Source: Caballeronia humi
GTDB taxonomy: Bacteria; Pseudomonadota; Gammaproteobacteria; Burkholderiales; Burkholderiaceae
Direction of reading: 5' to 3'
NCBI RefSeq assembly: GCF_001544475.1
Contig: NZ_FCNW02000044.1
Span: 1 to 53,482, forward strand
Length of the DNA: 53,482 nt
Shown one piece after another: positions 8,312-16,929 of this stretch; position 1 is the stretch's first letter, and the number at the start of each line of letters is the position of its first letter. The position numbers and the translations under genes were made by a program. The notes below the pieces were generated by a model. That model did not search any database. It was given only the letters and a program-made list of their open reading frames with translations, and had not been told where the DNA came from.

Positions 8312-8923
8312 TTAGAATCCGACGCGCAGTGGCTCAGGGTATCTGCTCGTCAGGTCAAAGGTGCGCTCAACGCGCCAAACGTCATTGGGCACGGCGTAGT
8401 TCCCGATGCAGGTTCCGCCCTCCAAATTGGAGACAAGGGTGCGATGCTCTTCGCGTCCTTCCACTGCAATAAGCAGCGTCACCTGTGAGCCCTGCCGCAT
8501 TATCGAGACGGGCCGGAGGGGGGAGTTTATGTACCAGATGTAAGCGGTCCCAGTGCAGTTGGCGCCACCATAAAAGGGCTCGCTTCCACTCCACCGCATT
8601 TGCGTCGCGGACCGGGTAAATCCTCCATCGAGCGAAATCCGCTCGAAGCCGACATATACAAGAACGCCGTCGATATTGAGAACAACACCCCCATCGTCGC
8701 TACTTGTTCTGCCAAGCGCAATGTCGCCTACGACCGTTCCTCGCGCATCGAAAAGCTTCGGTGTCGGCGCTCGTTCCCGCCATGGCCGATGCCAATTTTC
8801 GGTTCTGTCCGGGTCGCGTTGGACATCCCTACTATCTTGAGCATGACTAATAAGCGGTGTCGTCGCGACACTCGTAAGAAGCATCGTGAATGTGCAAAGC
8901 TTCTTAACCAACTGCTTATCCAC
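8312..8923 (-). CDS. Secreted two-cysteine protein, paralogue F
   Basis: 203 aa; GTG start at 8923 behind GGAGG. Signal peptide MDKQLVKKLCTFTMLLTSVA, with cleavage near SHA. A charged linker (DVQRDPDRTENWHRPWRER) precedes the domain. Family marks: TPKLFDARGTVVGDIAL, GVVLNIDGVLVYVGFERI, first cysteine in YGGANCTGTAYIWYI, PLRPVSIMRQGSQVTLLIA, second cysteine in GTCIGNY, and DLTSRYPEPLRVGF. It is the first gene of the minus-strand tandem F-E-D, and the promoter should lie between 8924 and about 9100. Like its paralogues it has no recognisable catalytic residues; a structural, binding or toxin-like role cannot be told apart. Confidence 0.82.
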   Translation of the reverse strand: MDKQLVKKLCTFTMLLTSVATTPLISHAQDSRDVQRDPDRTENWHRPWRERAPTPKLFDARGTVVGDIALGRTSSDDGGVVLNIDGVLVYVGFERISLDGGFTRSATQMRWSGSEPFYGGANCTGTAYIWYINSPLRPVSIMRQGSQVTLLIAVEGREEHRTLVSNLEGGTCIGNYAVPNDVWRVERTFDLTSRYPEPLRVGF

Positions 8924-9401
8924 GTTACCTCCGCTGTTTGCTCGCGTGAGTTATCCGGCGGATTTCATCTTATGCCCAACTTTTCAAATATCCAAGTTAA
9001 AGACGGTGCGACCTTGTCATTGATGGCTCTGCCGAGGAAGGTGCAAGCGGGGCGCGGTCGGTTTGGTCTGACCCGGCTATCCGCCTATCCTTCTTTTTCC
9101 AGATTCAGATCTGTGATCGCCGAAACTCGCGTCGACGAATAGTGGGTGTGGGCGCGCGACATGCGTTGAAGGAAGTTGCAGACGGCCTTAACGTGGGCGC
9201 AGCGCTTGGACATTATTAAGAGGTATGAACTAGAAGGGGCGTCATCTAGCGGCCGCTCGCAAAGCGACGGCGGAGCCATGGAGAAATTAGAACATGACCG
9301 AGCGCGAATCCGACGTGGGCTGAGCTCCACTTTATTCGCGCAATTTTCGCCCTCGAGCCGTGTGATTTTGTCAATTCGCAGCCCCTGCGGCCTCAACGGC
9401 T
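8924..9401. other. Intergenic region, promoter side of the paralogue tandem
   Basis: About 480 bp between a minus-strand tandem that starts at 8923 and a minus-strand gene that ends at 9402. Frames here are short or shadows. The first 100 bases left of 9030 are less G+C-rich and should hold the promoter of paralogue F. No repeat or RNA structure was recognised. Confidence 0.4.
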
Positions 9402-9872
9402 CTAAGGTCTGTCGAGGTTCGGCCCAGGTATTGGCGAGGGTGCGGTCCCCGCGAGAAAGCGCAAAAGCCGCTGTTCAGCCTCCATCACCTTGTGGCGAGG
9501 CGCGGTCGCCAATTGGGTGTCATGCAGCGCGAGCAGCGTTTCAAAAGCCGGAATTGTGTCTTTGGCCAGAATCCATTCGTCGGACCTGCTCGCAAGCTCG
9601 AGCGCTGCCTCGACAGCGTATTCTGCCTTCTTGTAGCATTCAACCGGTTCGTTGCCAAAACCCGCCTGCTGAAGAAACCAGGTGGTATAAGCGACGCGAA
9701 TGAGTTCGTTGAACAGGTACTCGCTTCCATGCCCATCTCTGCATGCGGCAAGTGCAAGATGGGAAGACAAAGATCGCTCCCGCGCGGACGCCTGGTTCAT
9801 CGGCAGAAGCATCGCCTTCGTGAGAGGTTGACGCGCAGAGGACCCACCCTTTCGGCTACGCTTCGAACCCAT
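9402..9872 (-). CDS. Conserved small Burkholderia-type protein (often labelled Fis-family)
   Basis: 156 aa, ATG at 9872 with GAGAGGG upstream. It starts with a basic, disordered stretch (GSKRSRKGGSSARQPLTK), followed by MLLPMNQ and a mostly helical domain: LSSHLALAACRDGHGSEYL, TTWFLQQAGFG, then helices to about residue 140. Similar proteins in Burkholderia genomes are often annotated as Fis-family regulators, but no helix-turn-helix is visible here, so I would not claim DNA binding. The gene at 50160 is a distant relative with the same layout (a GHG motif, then an aromatic-leucine AG[FY]G segment). The function is unknown. Confidence 0.72.
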   Translation of the reverse strand: MGSKRSRKGGSSARQPLTKAMLLPMNQASARERSLSSHLALAACRDGHGSEYLFNELIRVAYTTWFLQQAGFGNEPVECYKKAEYAVEAALELASRSDEWILAKDTIPAFETLLALHDTQLATAPRHKVMEAEQRLLRFLAGTAPSPIPGPNLDRP

Positions 9873-9940
9873 ATGCCCTCTCGCCAGGCTCGCTCAAGCG
9901 TTCTACGACCCGCAAGCCCAATCGCATCGCTGACGATTTG

Positions 9941-10216
9941 TCACGTGTTGACAGCGTCCTTAAACGCCTTGCCCGCTGTGAACTTGACCGTTTTTGCCGC
10001 CGGGATCGTAAGAGCTTCGCCGGTCGACGGATTGCGCCCGCTCCGCTCTGCGCGAGCGCCGGTCGAAAATGATCCAAAGCCCATCAGTTGCACGGCCTCT
10101 CCTCGGGTAAGCGCCTGTGTTACCGATTCGAGGATGGCGTCGATGGCCAAGCTCGTGCTCGCCTTTGTGCCCCCGGTGGCGGCGACTACTGCTTCAATTA
10201 TTTCCTGCCTGTTCAT
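9941..10216 (-). CDS. HU-family nucleoid protein
   Basis: 91 aa, normal HU length. Starts MNRQEIIEAVVAATGGTKAS and contains the family core: the dimerising helices, VQLMGFGSFSTGARAER, and the DNA-contacting arm GRNPSTGEALTIPAAKTVKFTAGKAFKDAV with the conserved RNP motif whose proline intercalates DNA. HU binds and bends DNA without strict sequence preference as a dimer. The arm carries GRNPSTGE as in canonical HU, but residue 2-20 content is acidic for an HU, so it may form heterodimers with other HU subunits. It is a monocistronic minus-strand gene. It is one of at least three nucleoid-type genes in the window (with 23354 and 24370). Confidence 0.93.
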   Translation of the reverse strand: MNRQEIIEAVVAATGGTKASTSLAIDAILESVTQALTRGEAVQLMGFGSFSTGARAERSGRNPSTGEALTIPAAKTVKFTAGKAFKDAVNT

Positions 10217-11129
10217 ACTTCCATCCTAGAAAATCCGGTCGAGCCGTCACGCTACCGCATCTAGGCGCAATCGCGCAACCGACGCAGTGGAAGTTGCTAC
10301 ATGGGAGAGAAATGAAGCTGAGAGCCAATAGGCGAAAACGGCGACAGCGAGCGCGGGAACCGTGCGATTGTTTGAGGCCCCGGGGGGAGGTGGCGACGTT
10401 GGGGCATCGACACGCACGGCAAACGGGTGACGCCGGCTCGAGATGCGTCGAAAATTTCGAGCCCAATGGCTGCCGAGCTCGACCGGGCGTCATTCGCGGC
10501 TTTAGTTTCTCGTGAAATCGGCGGGGGTCGGCCGCCGTTAGCTCCAAGCGTTCGCGAGCAGCTTTCGTTGTGCGACTGCCGTCGCGGAAGATTCTCAGGG
10601 TCTTGTGTCATCCGCATTGGGCGTGAGCCAAAAATGCATCTCAAGTGCCGCGCTCGCCATCACGCATTCAACGGAACGCGATCTGTGCCTCAGGACGAAC
10701 CCGACGCCATGCAGATCGACAACAATCCCAAGTTCGAGTTCGAGTGTTTCCATGTGAGTTCAACGCATTGGAAAGTCTGAAAAGATTCTGACAGAGGCAA
10801 GGCGCTTTCAGGACCGCTGTACTGGCTTCACGCGACGACTATTCCTCGTACATTGGCCGAGCAAGACCGACTTCCCGGCAGGCATGTCGGCTTGTGATTA
10901 GTCTCTCAACCTCGTGGCCCGCATTGCTCCTAGCGATCTTCCTATATCTCAAAAACTTCCTTGCATTCATCTGAAGGTTGTGCTTTTATACAGTGTAAGG
11001 TCAACAAATCGCTTCCGGCATTTCACAAATAATGTCGAACGTGGAATATTGACGCTGAAACGTAGCAAGCCGCTGTTGTCCGTGGCATTAATTCCGTCTT
11101 CGCCGAAACCGCGCAACGACGGAAAAAGA
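10217..11129. other. About 900 bp without a supported gene, upstream of the T4SS operon
   Basis: No frame in this stretch has protein-like composition or a known domain. From about 10900 to 11060 the sequence becomes more A+T-rich (for example aaaaacttccttgcattcatctg and cttttatacagtg near 10951-10993). It is the likely promoter and leader of the conjugation operon that begins at 11130. I could not fit a -35/-10 pair with normal spacing with confidence. Confidence 0.4.
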
Positions 11130-11396
11130 ATGCTCACGCTGACCAAAAAAGAGTTGACGGTCCTCGACCAAGCTCAGCCGGATTACGAAATTCATTTGAT
11201 CGAGACTGAGCACGGCCACAGCCGATGGTGGCTCATGAAGGTCAAGCTACCGACGCATGACATGGTGTATGACGTCGTGACCGCGCTCGGAAAAATCAAG
11301 CTGTGGAAACGCCTGGATATCGCCGTCGATTTTATTAAAGAAAGTTGTCCGCGTACTCAAACCGTTTGCATCGTTTTTTCCAAGAGAAACGAATAA
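11130..11396 (+). CDS. Small unknown protein, first gene of the conjugation operon
   Basis: 88 aa from the ATG at 11130 (MLTLTKKELTVLDQAQPDYE). The frame is open about 216 bp further left, but that extension is not protein-like and no ribosome site supports it. The product has no signal peptide or membrane segment and is a mixed, rather basic cytoplasmic protein (HGHSRWWLMKVKLP, YDVVTALGKIKLWKR). It ends 18 bp before the virB2 start, so it is co-transcribed with the T4SS. Its place at the head of the operon would suit a regulator or an accessory protein, but no family is recognised. Confidence 0.6.
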   Translation: MLTLTKKELTVLDQAQPDYEIHLIETEHGHSRWWLMKVKLPTHDMVYDVVTALGKIKLWKRLDIAVDFIKESCPRTQTVCIVFSKRNE

Positions 11397-11414
11397 ACCT
11401 GAGAGGTGTTTGCC

Positions 11415-11786
11415 ATGGGCCAGCTGAATGACCATAAGGAACTTACAGTCGGCCCTTGCAAGGGCGACAGCGTCGACCGCGTGCTAGAGTTCATCGCGAA
11501 TGCGCTGGTGCTCCTCCTGGTCTTGCTTCCCGAGATCGCTCAAGCCCAAGACGCAGCGGGCGCATTCACCGGCATTACCGCATTTCTGAAGTCCATTACC
11601 AACCTGCTCATCTTCGAGTGGGGCTACTACATCGGCATCATCACCCTAGCGATCCAGGGGATTCGCTGGAAAACCGGGCGCATCGACCTGATGACGCTCG
11701 GCGGGTGGGGGTTGGGGATTGGTCTGGTGTTCTTCGCACCGAACATCGTGGGCGATATTCGCAATCGTGCGAGTGGCCTGGTATGA
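11415..11786 (+). CDS. virB2: VirB2-like major pilin subunit
   Basis: 123 aa from the ATG at 11415, chosen because GAGAGG lies 8 bp upstream; a GTG three codons earlier is possible. A long leader ends near AQAQDAAG. The mature part has two hydrophobic segments (LLIFEWGYYIGIITLAIQGI and LGGWGLGIGLVFFAPNIVGDI) joined by a short basic loop (RWKTGRIDL), the layout of cyclised or processed T-pilins. It is inserted in the inner membrane and then assembled into the conjugative pilus. The stop overlaps the virB3 start by 4 bp (ATGA). Confidence 0.85.
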   Translation: MGQLNDHKELTVGPCKGDSVDRVLEFIANALVLLLVLLPEIAQAQDAAGAFTGITAFLKSITNLLIFEWGYYIGIITLAIQGIRWKTGRIDLMTLGGWGLGIGLVFFAPNIVGDIRNRASGLV

Positions 11787-12088
11787 GCCAGGTCGAGCAC
11801 GACCTTTTGCCCGATGAAGCGGAAACACTCGTCGCGGCGATGACCCGACCCACGATGGTCGGCGGCCTGACGCTCACGAGTCTCGCGATCAGCTTTTATT
11901 TTCCTGGCATGACGGCGCTCATCACGCGCTCGCTGTGGGCCGCGGCCTTGGTGCCCGTCCTGCTGCTGATCAGCTATCTGGTCTGCCTGAAAGACGTGTA
12001 CCTGTTTGACATCCTGGCCGCCGCCACGCATCTGAAGACGTGCCCGAACAAGCGCTTATGGGGATGCCGTCGCTATGCGCCTCGCTGA
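11783..12088 (+). CDS. virB3: VirB3-like inner-membrane protein
   Basis: 101 aa. The N-terminus LLPDEAETLVAAMTRPTMVGG is the typical VirB3 opening (AMTRP), followed by two adjacent hydrophobic segments (LTLTSLAISFYFPGMTALI; LWAAALVPVLLLISYLVCLKD) and a short C-terminal tail. VirB3 is a small subunit of the inner-membrane complex that works with the VirB4 ATPase and is sometimes fused to it. Here the genes are separate but overlap by 14 bp, so translation is probably coupled. ATGA overlap with virB2. Confidence 0.85.
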   Translation: MSQVEHDLLPDEAETLVAAMTRPTMVGGLTLTSLAISFYFPGMTALITRSLWAAALVPVLLLISYLVCLKDVYLFDILAAATHLKTCPNKRLWGCRRYAPR

Positions 12089-14762
12089 CGTCTTGAAAGA
12101 GCAGTTCGACATGTCGCTGTCGATGCCGACACCCGACGGCGCGCGCGCGAACGCCCGCGAGAGGGCGTTGAGCGAGATGATTCCGTACACCGTTCACTAC
12201 GATGACGAAACCGTCATCACCAAGGACGATGGCGTGATGCAGGTCATCAAGCTCGATGGACTGTATTTCGAGTCGTTAAACGCCGCGCAAATCAAGCAGT
12301 TCGAGCGTCGGCGCAATACGGTGTTGCGCTCCATCGCGAACAGCGACCGCGGCATCTATGTGCACCTGATTCGTCGCAAGGTCAATCAATATCCGGCAGG
12401 CGAGGGCGGCACGTGGTTTTCGCGGCAGTTCAATGCGGCCTGGCGCGCCCGCTACCAGCAGCGCCCGTTCTACGTGAACGACATCTACATCTCGATCGTG
12501 CGCAACCGGTTTCGCCAGGGCGTGCCGGGTATCCTCGACCGCCTGTTCTCCTTGGTGTCGGGCACGACGATCACGAACGAGGTGTTGGAATCGTTCGACG
12601 AACAGGTCAAGGACGTGAACGAAGCGGCGAACCTGATCACCCAAACCTTGGCGAGCTATGGCGCCCGGAAGCTGCGCATCCAGCGCGCACCCAAGTTTTC
12701 TGTCGATCAGGTGACGCGCGCGGATGCCGAGGCCGCAATCGTTCGGTTCGGCACGGACTGGCCAGCGTTCCTGCGCGAACACGGCGACCGGGGCGTCTAT
12801 CGGCGTGACGACGTGCTCGACGCGCTCGGTGCGGACTACACCGAGATCGGTGGCTTTCTTCATTACCTGATCAATCTCGAAGATGAGCGCGTGTCGGTCA
12901 CGGAACTGCCGCTCGATCGCACGCTGGCTGTGTCGTGGCTCGACTTCAAAACCGTCAGCAACACGATGGCGGTGCAAAACCTGAGCGGCATGCGCGCGGG
13001 CGCGATGCTGAGCATGGCCGAATGGCCGTCGCGCACGCCTTCGCGGATGCTCGACGAATTTCTCAGGCAACCCGTCGAGTACATCATCACCCAATCGTTC
13101 TTCTTTACCGACCGGATCAGCGCCGAGCACGACATGCGGCAGGAACGCCGTCGCATTGCAGTGAATGATCACGAGGGCGTCGCGCAGGAGGACAAGGACG
13201 AAATCACCCAGGGCCTGCAAGACTTAAGTCGCGGCCGCTCGGTCAATGGTCTGCATCACCTGAGCATGCTCGTGCATGTACCGGCCACGACGACCCTCGA
13301 CGACCCGGTCGTCAACAAAGCGCAAACGTTTGCGGATCTCGATGCCGCGGTCGGACGGTTGAAGAAAGCGTTCGTGAATCTCGGGGTGAAGCCGGTGCGC
13401 GAATGGTTTGCACTTGAGACCTTCTTTTGGGCGCAATTGCCCGGCCAAGCGCAGCATTTCATGGGCCGGCGCGGCAAGATCAAATCTGGCAACTTCGCGG
13501 GCTTCGCGTCGCTGCACAACTTCGCCACCGGCAAGATCGACGGCAACCTGTGGGGACCCGCGATCATGCCGTTCGAAACGGAGAGCGGCACCGCATACCA
13601 CTTTAACTTTCATCGGGAGATGGAAGGGATGGTCGCGGGCAGCCTTGCCATGGCGGCCGATAGCGGGGCAGGTAAGACGACGCTGCTGGCCGCCTTGATT
13701 GCAATGGCCGACAAAGCCCGGCCGCGGGTGTTCTGGTTCGACAATCGCGAAGGCGCGAAGGTGTTCATGTGCGCGATGGGCGCGCAGCACACGACGCTGA
13801 GCCTGCAAGGGAAAACGGGCTGGAATCCGTTCAGGCTTCCCGATACGCCCGAAAACCGCGCCTATTTGATCGAGCTACTGATGCTGATGCGCACCTGCTA
13901 CGGCGGCACGTTGATACCCGACGACGTCGAGCGCTTCAAAAAAGCAGTTCACGAAAACTACGAACTGCCGGAGGAAGACCGGCGCTTGCGCAACGTGGCG
14001 TGGTGCTTCGGTCAGACCGAGCTCGCCAAAGACATGCGCATCTGGCACGGCGCGAACGGTCACGAGGGGGCGAACTGGGGCGTGTTCGATAACGAGCACG
14101 ACTGCATCGATCTGAACACCTGCCGATACTACTGCTACGAGATGCGGCAACTCATCCGAGACGGTGCGGCGCGTCCCGAGTTGCCCGTCGTGCTGAGCTA
14201 CCCGTTTCATCGCATCGAGCAGGCGATGAACGGCGAGCCGTTCATCTTGGTGCTCGAAGAAGGCCAGAACCTCGTCAAGCACGCGTATTGGCGCGACAAA
14301 ATCGACAGCTACATCATGCAGATTCGTCGCAAGAACGGGTTGCTGATTTTTGTGACGCCGGATGCCAAGTACCTGTACAGCGAAACCGACTCGATTCAGA
14401 AGCAGACGGCGACCAAGATTTTTCTGCCGAACGGCGAAGCGCGGTATGCCGATTATGTCGACGCGCTCGGGCTGACACCAGCTGAATTCGAGTTCATCCG
14501 CGATACGCCGCCGGAACATCGCACCTTCCTAATCCGACGGGGTAACGAGTCGATCAGAGCGAAGTTCGATCTTTCTGAGCTACCCGAGTTCATCCCGGTC
14601 CTATCTTCCAACGACAAGGGCGTCGCGCTGATGGACGAGATTATTCGTGAGCTCAACTCCGCCGACCCGGAGCGGTGGGTACCGGTGTTCATGGCGCGTG
14701 CGCTCGCGAGGAACACGCACAACCTCAGGGCAAAGGAATCTCAGGCAGGAGCTCAAGCATGA
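12075..14762 (+). CDS. virB4: VirB4 ATPase of the T4SS
   Basis: 895 aa, somewhat longer than Agrobacterium VirB4 (about 790). It has the CagE/TrbE/VirB N-terminal domain and a C-terminal AAA+ ATPase with Walker A at about residue 530 (ADSGAGKTTLLAALI) and Walker B at about 722 (FILVLEEGQNLV). HEGANWGVFDNEHDC and LPNGEARYADYV are further typical stretches. VirB4 powers pilus biogenesis and substrate transfer as a hexamer at the inner membrane. No frameshift is seen. The start at 12075 lies inside virB3, and the stop overlaps virB5 (ATGA), so the operon is translationally coupled. Confidence 0.95.
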   Translation: MRLADVLKEQFDMSLSMPTPDGARANARERALSEMIPYTVHYDDETVITKDDGVMQVIKLDGLYFESLNAAQIKQFERRRNTVLRSIANSDRGIYVHLIRRKVNQYPAGEGGTWFSRQFNAAWRARYQQRPFYVNDIYISIVRNRFRQGVPGILDRLFSLVSGTTITNEVLESFDEQVKDVNEAANLITQTLASYGARKLRIQRAPKFSVDQVTRADAEAAIVRFGTDWPAFLREHGDRGVYRRDDVLDALGADYTEIGGFLHYLINLEDERVSVTELPLDRTLAVSWLDFKTVSNTMAVQNLSGMRAGAMLSMAEWPSRTPSRMLDEFLRQPVEYIITQSFFFTDRISAEHDMRQERRRIAVNDHEGVAQEDKDEITQGLQDLSRGRSVNGLHHLSMLVHVPATTTLDDPVVNKAQTFADLDAAVGRLKKAFVNLGVKPVREWFALETFFWAQLPGQAQHFMGRRGKIKSGNFAGFASLHNFATGKIDGNLWGPAIMPFETESGTAYHFNFHREMEGMVAGSLAMAADSGAGKTTLLAALIAMADKARPRVFWFDNREGAKVFMCAMGAQHTTLSLQGKTGWNPFRLPDTPENRAYLIELLMLMRTCYGGTLIPDDVERFKKAVHENYELPEEDRRLRNVAWCFGQTELAKDMRIWHGANGHEGANWGVFDNEHDCIDLNTCRYYCYEMRQLIRDGAARPELPVVLSYPFHRIEQAMNGEPFILVLEEGQNLVKHAYWRDKIDSYIMQIRRKNGLLIFVTPDAKYLYSETDSIQKQTATKIFLPNGEARYADYVDALGLTPAEFEFIRDTPPEHRTFLIRRGNESIRAKFDLSELPEFIPVLSSNDKGVALMDEIIRELNSADPERWVPVFMARALARNTHNLRAKESQAGAQA

Positions 14763-15421
14763 AAAGGATTTTCGTGAGCATCGCGATCGCCGCTTCCTTC
14801 TGCGCATCGATGCCGGCAGCGGCGACGGGCATTCCGACCTTCGACGCGGCGACAATGAGCCAGCTGCAACAGCAGTTCCGTCAATTGCAACAACAGTACG
14901 AAACGCTCAAACAGCAGTACGCGGCAGTGACGGGGAGCTATGGTCGCGGGCAACTGGGGCTGAACGAATCGATCCGCGCGACGTCGGTGGTGCCGGGATC
15001 GTGGCAGGAGGTCGTCGCGCAACAGCAGAACGGGGCGTTTGGCTCGCGGCAAAGCTTTTACGAGAAGCTCATCAATACGATGCCGCAAGACCTGTTCGCC
15101 AATCCGCAGGCGCAGACGGCGACGACCTACAAGATGAGTACGGATTCGGTGCGCGCCGCGATGGCGGGCGGCGACTCGTTGTATTCGGAAGTGCAGACAC
15201 ACCTGATCAATCTGACCCGCATGAGCGAGCAGGTCGATACGACGACGAACGTCAAGGATGCTCAAGACTTGCAGAACCGCATCTCGAGCGAGAACGGCAT
15301 GTTGCAAAGCGCGATGGCGAAGCTCAACGCGATGAACATGAACTTGCAAGCCAACATGTTGAATCAGCAAAACCAGGCGACGGCGGCCACGCAGAAGTAT
15401 TTCCGCCGCACGGGCGAGTGA
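14759..15421 (+). CDS. virB5: VirB5-like minor pilin
   Basis: 220 aa. Signal peptide MKRIFVSIAIAASFCASMPAAA, then GIPTFDAATMSQLQQQFRQL, a glutamine-rich helical region that is the classic start of VirB5/TraC proteins. A long helical bundle follows (SSENGMLQSAMAKLNAMNMN near the end). VirB5 is exported to the periplasm and sits at the pilus tip, where it contributes to recipient contact. ATGA overlap with virB4. Confidence 0.88.
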   Translation: MKRIFVSIAIAASFCASMPAAATGIPTFDAATMSQLQQQFRQLQQQYETLKQQYAAVTGSYGRGQLGLNESIRATSVVPGSWQEVVAQQQNGAFGSRQSFYEKLINTMPQDLFANPQAQTATTYKMSTDSVRAAMAGGDSLYSEVQTHLINLTRMSEQVDTTTNVKDAQDLQNRISSENGMLQSAMAKLNAMNMNLQANMLNQQNQATAATQKYFRRTGE

Positions 15422-15423
15422 GC

Positions 15424-15439
15424 CTCTCGGAAACGAGAG
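15424..15439 (+). other. GNRA-tetraloop hairpin after virB5
   Basis: A perfect 6-bp stem, ctctcg / cgagag, closed by a gaaa tetraloop, begins 3 bp after the virB5 stop. No T run follows, so it is more likely an mRNA-stability or translation-spacing element than a terminator. It lies in the only sizeable gap (45 bp) of the first half of the operon. Confidence 0.55.
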
Positions 15440-15466
15440 ACCGCCGCCTCACAAGGAGTCACCGTC

Positions 15467-15673
15467 GTGAAGATTCTTGCATTCCTGCCCTTTCTCCTGT
15501 TCTTACCGATGATTGCGCTCGCGCGCAAGGGCTGTCGCCTGTTTGCGCTGCTGGTGCTCGCGGCGCTGATTGGGGGCTGCGCGGGCGCCTCGAACAAATT
15601 CGACAAGTCGCCGTGTGCGTGCGAGTTCGAACGTCTCAACATGGAAACGGATGGAGGCCAAGGCGATGCGTAG
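15467..15673 (+). CDS. Small T4SS lipoprotein (VirB7- or entry-exclusion-like)
   Basis: 68 aa from the GTG at 15467, which has AAGGAG 9 bp upstream. A lipobox LIGGC at about residues 34-38 predicts a lipoprotein, whose mature part (CAGASNKFDKSPCACEFERL) is only about 30 residues. From the GTG the product has an unusually long leader with two hydrophobic stretches. An internal ATG at 15509 would give a standard lipoprotein signal but has no ribosome site. Its position between virB5 and virB6 suits VirB7, which anchors the outer-membrane core by pairing with VirB9, or an Eex-type lipoprotein. The sequence alone does not decide. It overlaps the next gene by 8 bp. Confidence 0.7.
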   Translation: MKILAFLPFLLFLPMIALARKGCRLFALLVLAALIGGCAGASNKFDKSPCACEFERLNMETDGGQGDA

Positions 15674-16067
15674 CGTCTGGATGATTGTTTCGGGCCTCGC
15701 CACCGTCGTCGCGATCGGCGGAGCGGTTTATTACTTCTTTCCAAAGCAGCCGGTCGAACCCGTTGTGTCTGAAGCGTCGAGCATGCCTCAACAGCCATCG
15801 ACCGGCAGCCGTGTGCTCGTTGTGCCTGCCGGAAACCCTCTACTGACCGCTGACGCCGCCCAGTTAAGCCGCTGGGTGTCGCTGTATCCAATCCGATGTG
15901 GCGAAATTGTCTTTGAGAAAGCGGACGCAAATGCGAAGAACTACTCATTCTGCATCGCCGAAATTAGAAGGCGGGTTGCGACTGCCACTGGTCAGCAGTT
16001 GAGTCGCGATGAGGTGCTTGACCCGCGCGTCAGAGTGCATTGGCGCGATGTGATGGGAGCGAAGTGA
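15666..16067 (+). CDS. Unknown inner-membrane-anchored T4SS protein
   Basis: 133 aa from the ATG at 15666, which overlaps the lipoprotein gene. One N-terminal transmembrane segment (VWMIVSGLATVVAIGGAVYYFF), then a proline-rich linker (PKQPVEPVV) and a small periplasmic domain with two cysteines (YPIRCGEIVF and NYSFCIAEIRRR) that may form a disulphide. Longer upstream frames overlap the lipoprotein gene and are not protein-like. No family is recognised. The single-anchor topology and the place just before virB6 would suit an accessory or exclusion factor of this transfer system. Confidence 0.7.
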   Translation: MRSVWMIVSGLATVVAIGGAVYYFFPKQPVEPVVSEASSMPQQPSTGSRVLVVPAGNPLLTADAAQLSRWVSLYPIRCGEIVFEKADANAKNYSFCIAEIRRRVATATGQQLSRDEVLDPRVRVHWRDVMGAK

Positions 16068-16068
16068 C

Positions 16069-16929
16069 ATGGCCGCTATGAGCCTACAGGGTTTAGTCGG
16101 TGCAGCCGACGGCGTGACGCAGTCTTTTCTGTCGCAGACGTACCCAGCGATCGCGAACGCCATTTCAACGCCCCTTTATTTCACCGCCATTCTCTATTGG
16201 GTGATTTTTGGCTACAAGATTTATGCCGGATATGCTCCCGTCCTGTGGAAAGACATGTTGGCAAAACTCATCATGACAGTGGCCGTGTTCGGAACACTCA
16301 GTTGGGGCGGCCTAGCTCAGATCGTCTACAACGCGTTTGTTTCGTTCATGGAAGGCGCCGCTGCCACGGTCATGGCGGGCAAACCAACGGCGCAGATGCT
16401 CGACGGGTTATGGGAAAACGTAGACGCGGTCTCGGGAAAGCTTCGAAATGTGGACTTTTATCAGTTTGCAATGATTTGCGACGGCATTCTTCTATTCGTC
16501 GTGAACTGTGTTCTGTTTGCACTAGCGCTTGTTTACATGACCATCGCAAAGTTCGGGCTGGCCATCACGATGGTGCTGTGTCCGCTGTTTGTTGGCTTTC
16601 TGATGTTCCCTGAAACCCGGCAGTGGTTCATGAACTGGGTGAGCAAGATGCTTACCTTTTGCTTCATCTATATCCTGGTAATCGCCATCGTTCGCTTCGG
16701 TTTTTTAGCCTTTGGTGACGCCATCGATACAGCAGGAAGAGTGGCGAAATCTGACGAGTTGGCGACGAGTGAGCAAACTGCGCAACTCGTCATTGTCGAA
16801 GCCGTGCTGATTCTGTTCATGCTGGGCGTTCGTGGCTGGGCTTCTGCGCTGGCAGGCGGTGCTTCGTCGTCGACGGGGACACTCTTGATGCTCGTGCGCA
16901 TGGCCATGCCTCGCGGAGGCGGCAGATGA
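16069..16929 (+). CDS. virB6: VirB6-like polytopic inner-membrane protein
   Basis: 286 aa with about five to six hydrophobic segments (for example ILYWVIFGYKIYAGYAPVLW, TVAVFGTLSWGGLAQIVYNA, FVVNCVLFALALVYMTIAKF, ITMVLCPLFVGFLMFPETRQ, LTFCFIYILVIAIVRFGFLAF). The tryptophan-containing motif WFMNWVSK is typical of TrbL/VirB6. It is the inner-membrane channel-like subunit that contacts the DNA substrate. It begins two bases after the previous stop and overlaps virB8 by ATGA. Confidence 0.9.
   Translation: MAAMSLQGLVGAADGVTQSFLSQTYPAIANAISTPLYFTAILYWVIFGYKIYAGYAPVLWKDMLAKLIMTVAVFGTLSWGGLAQIVYNAFVSFMEGAAATVMAGKPTAQMLDGLWENVDAVSGKLRNVDFYQFAMICDGILLFVVNCVLFALALVYMTIAKFGLAITMVLCPLFVGFLMFPETRQWFMNWVSKMLTFCFIYILVIAIVRFGFLAFGDAIDTAGRVAKSDELATSEQTAQLVIVEAVLILFMLGVRGWASALAGGASSSTGTLLMLVRMAMPRGGGR

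Noticed and set aside
9176..9703. A 175-codon plus-strand frame
   Set aside because: It lies mostly opposite the supported gene at 9402-9872 and has the composition of an antisense shadow; no domain.
12276..13808. Long minus-strand frames of 314 and 194 codons inside virB4
   Set aside because: They are antisense to a clear VirB4 with intact Walker motifs. Their His/Arg/Val-rich composition is typical of high-G+C shadows.
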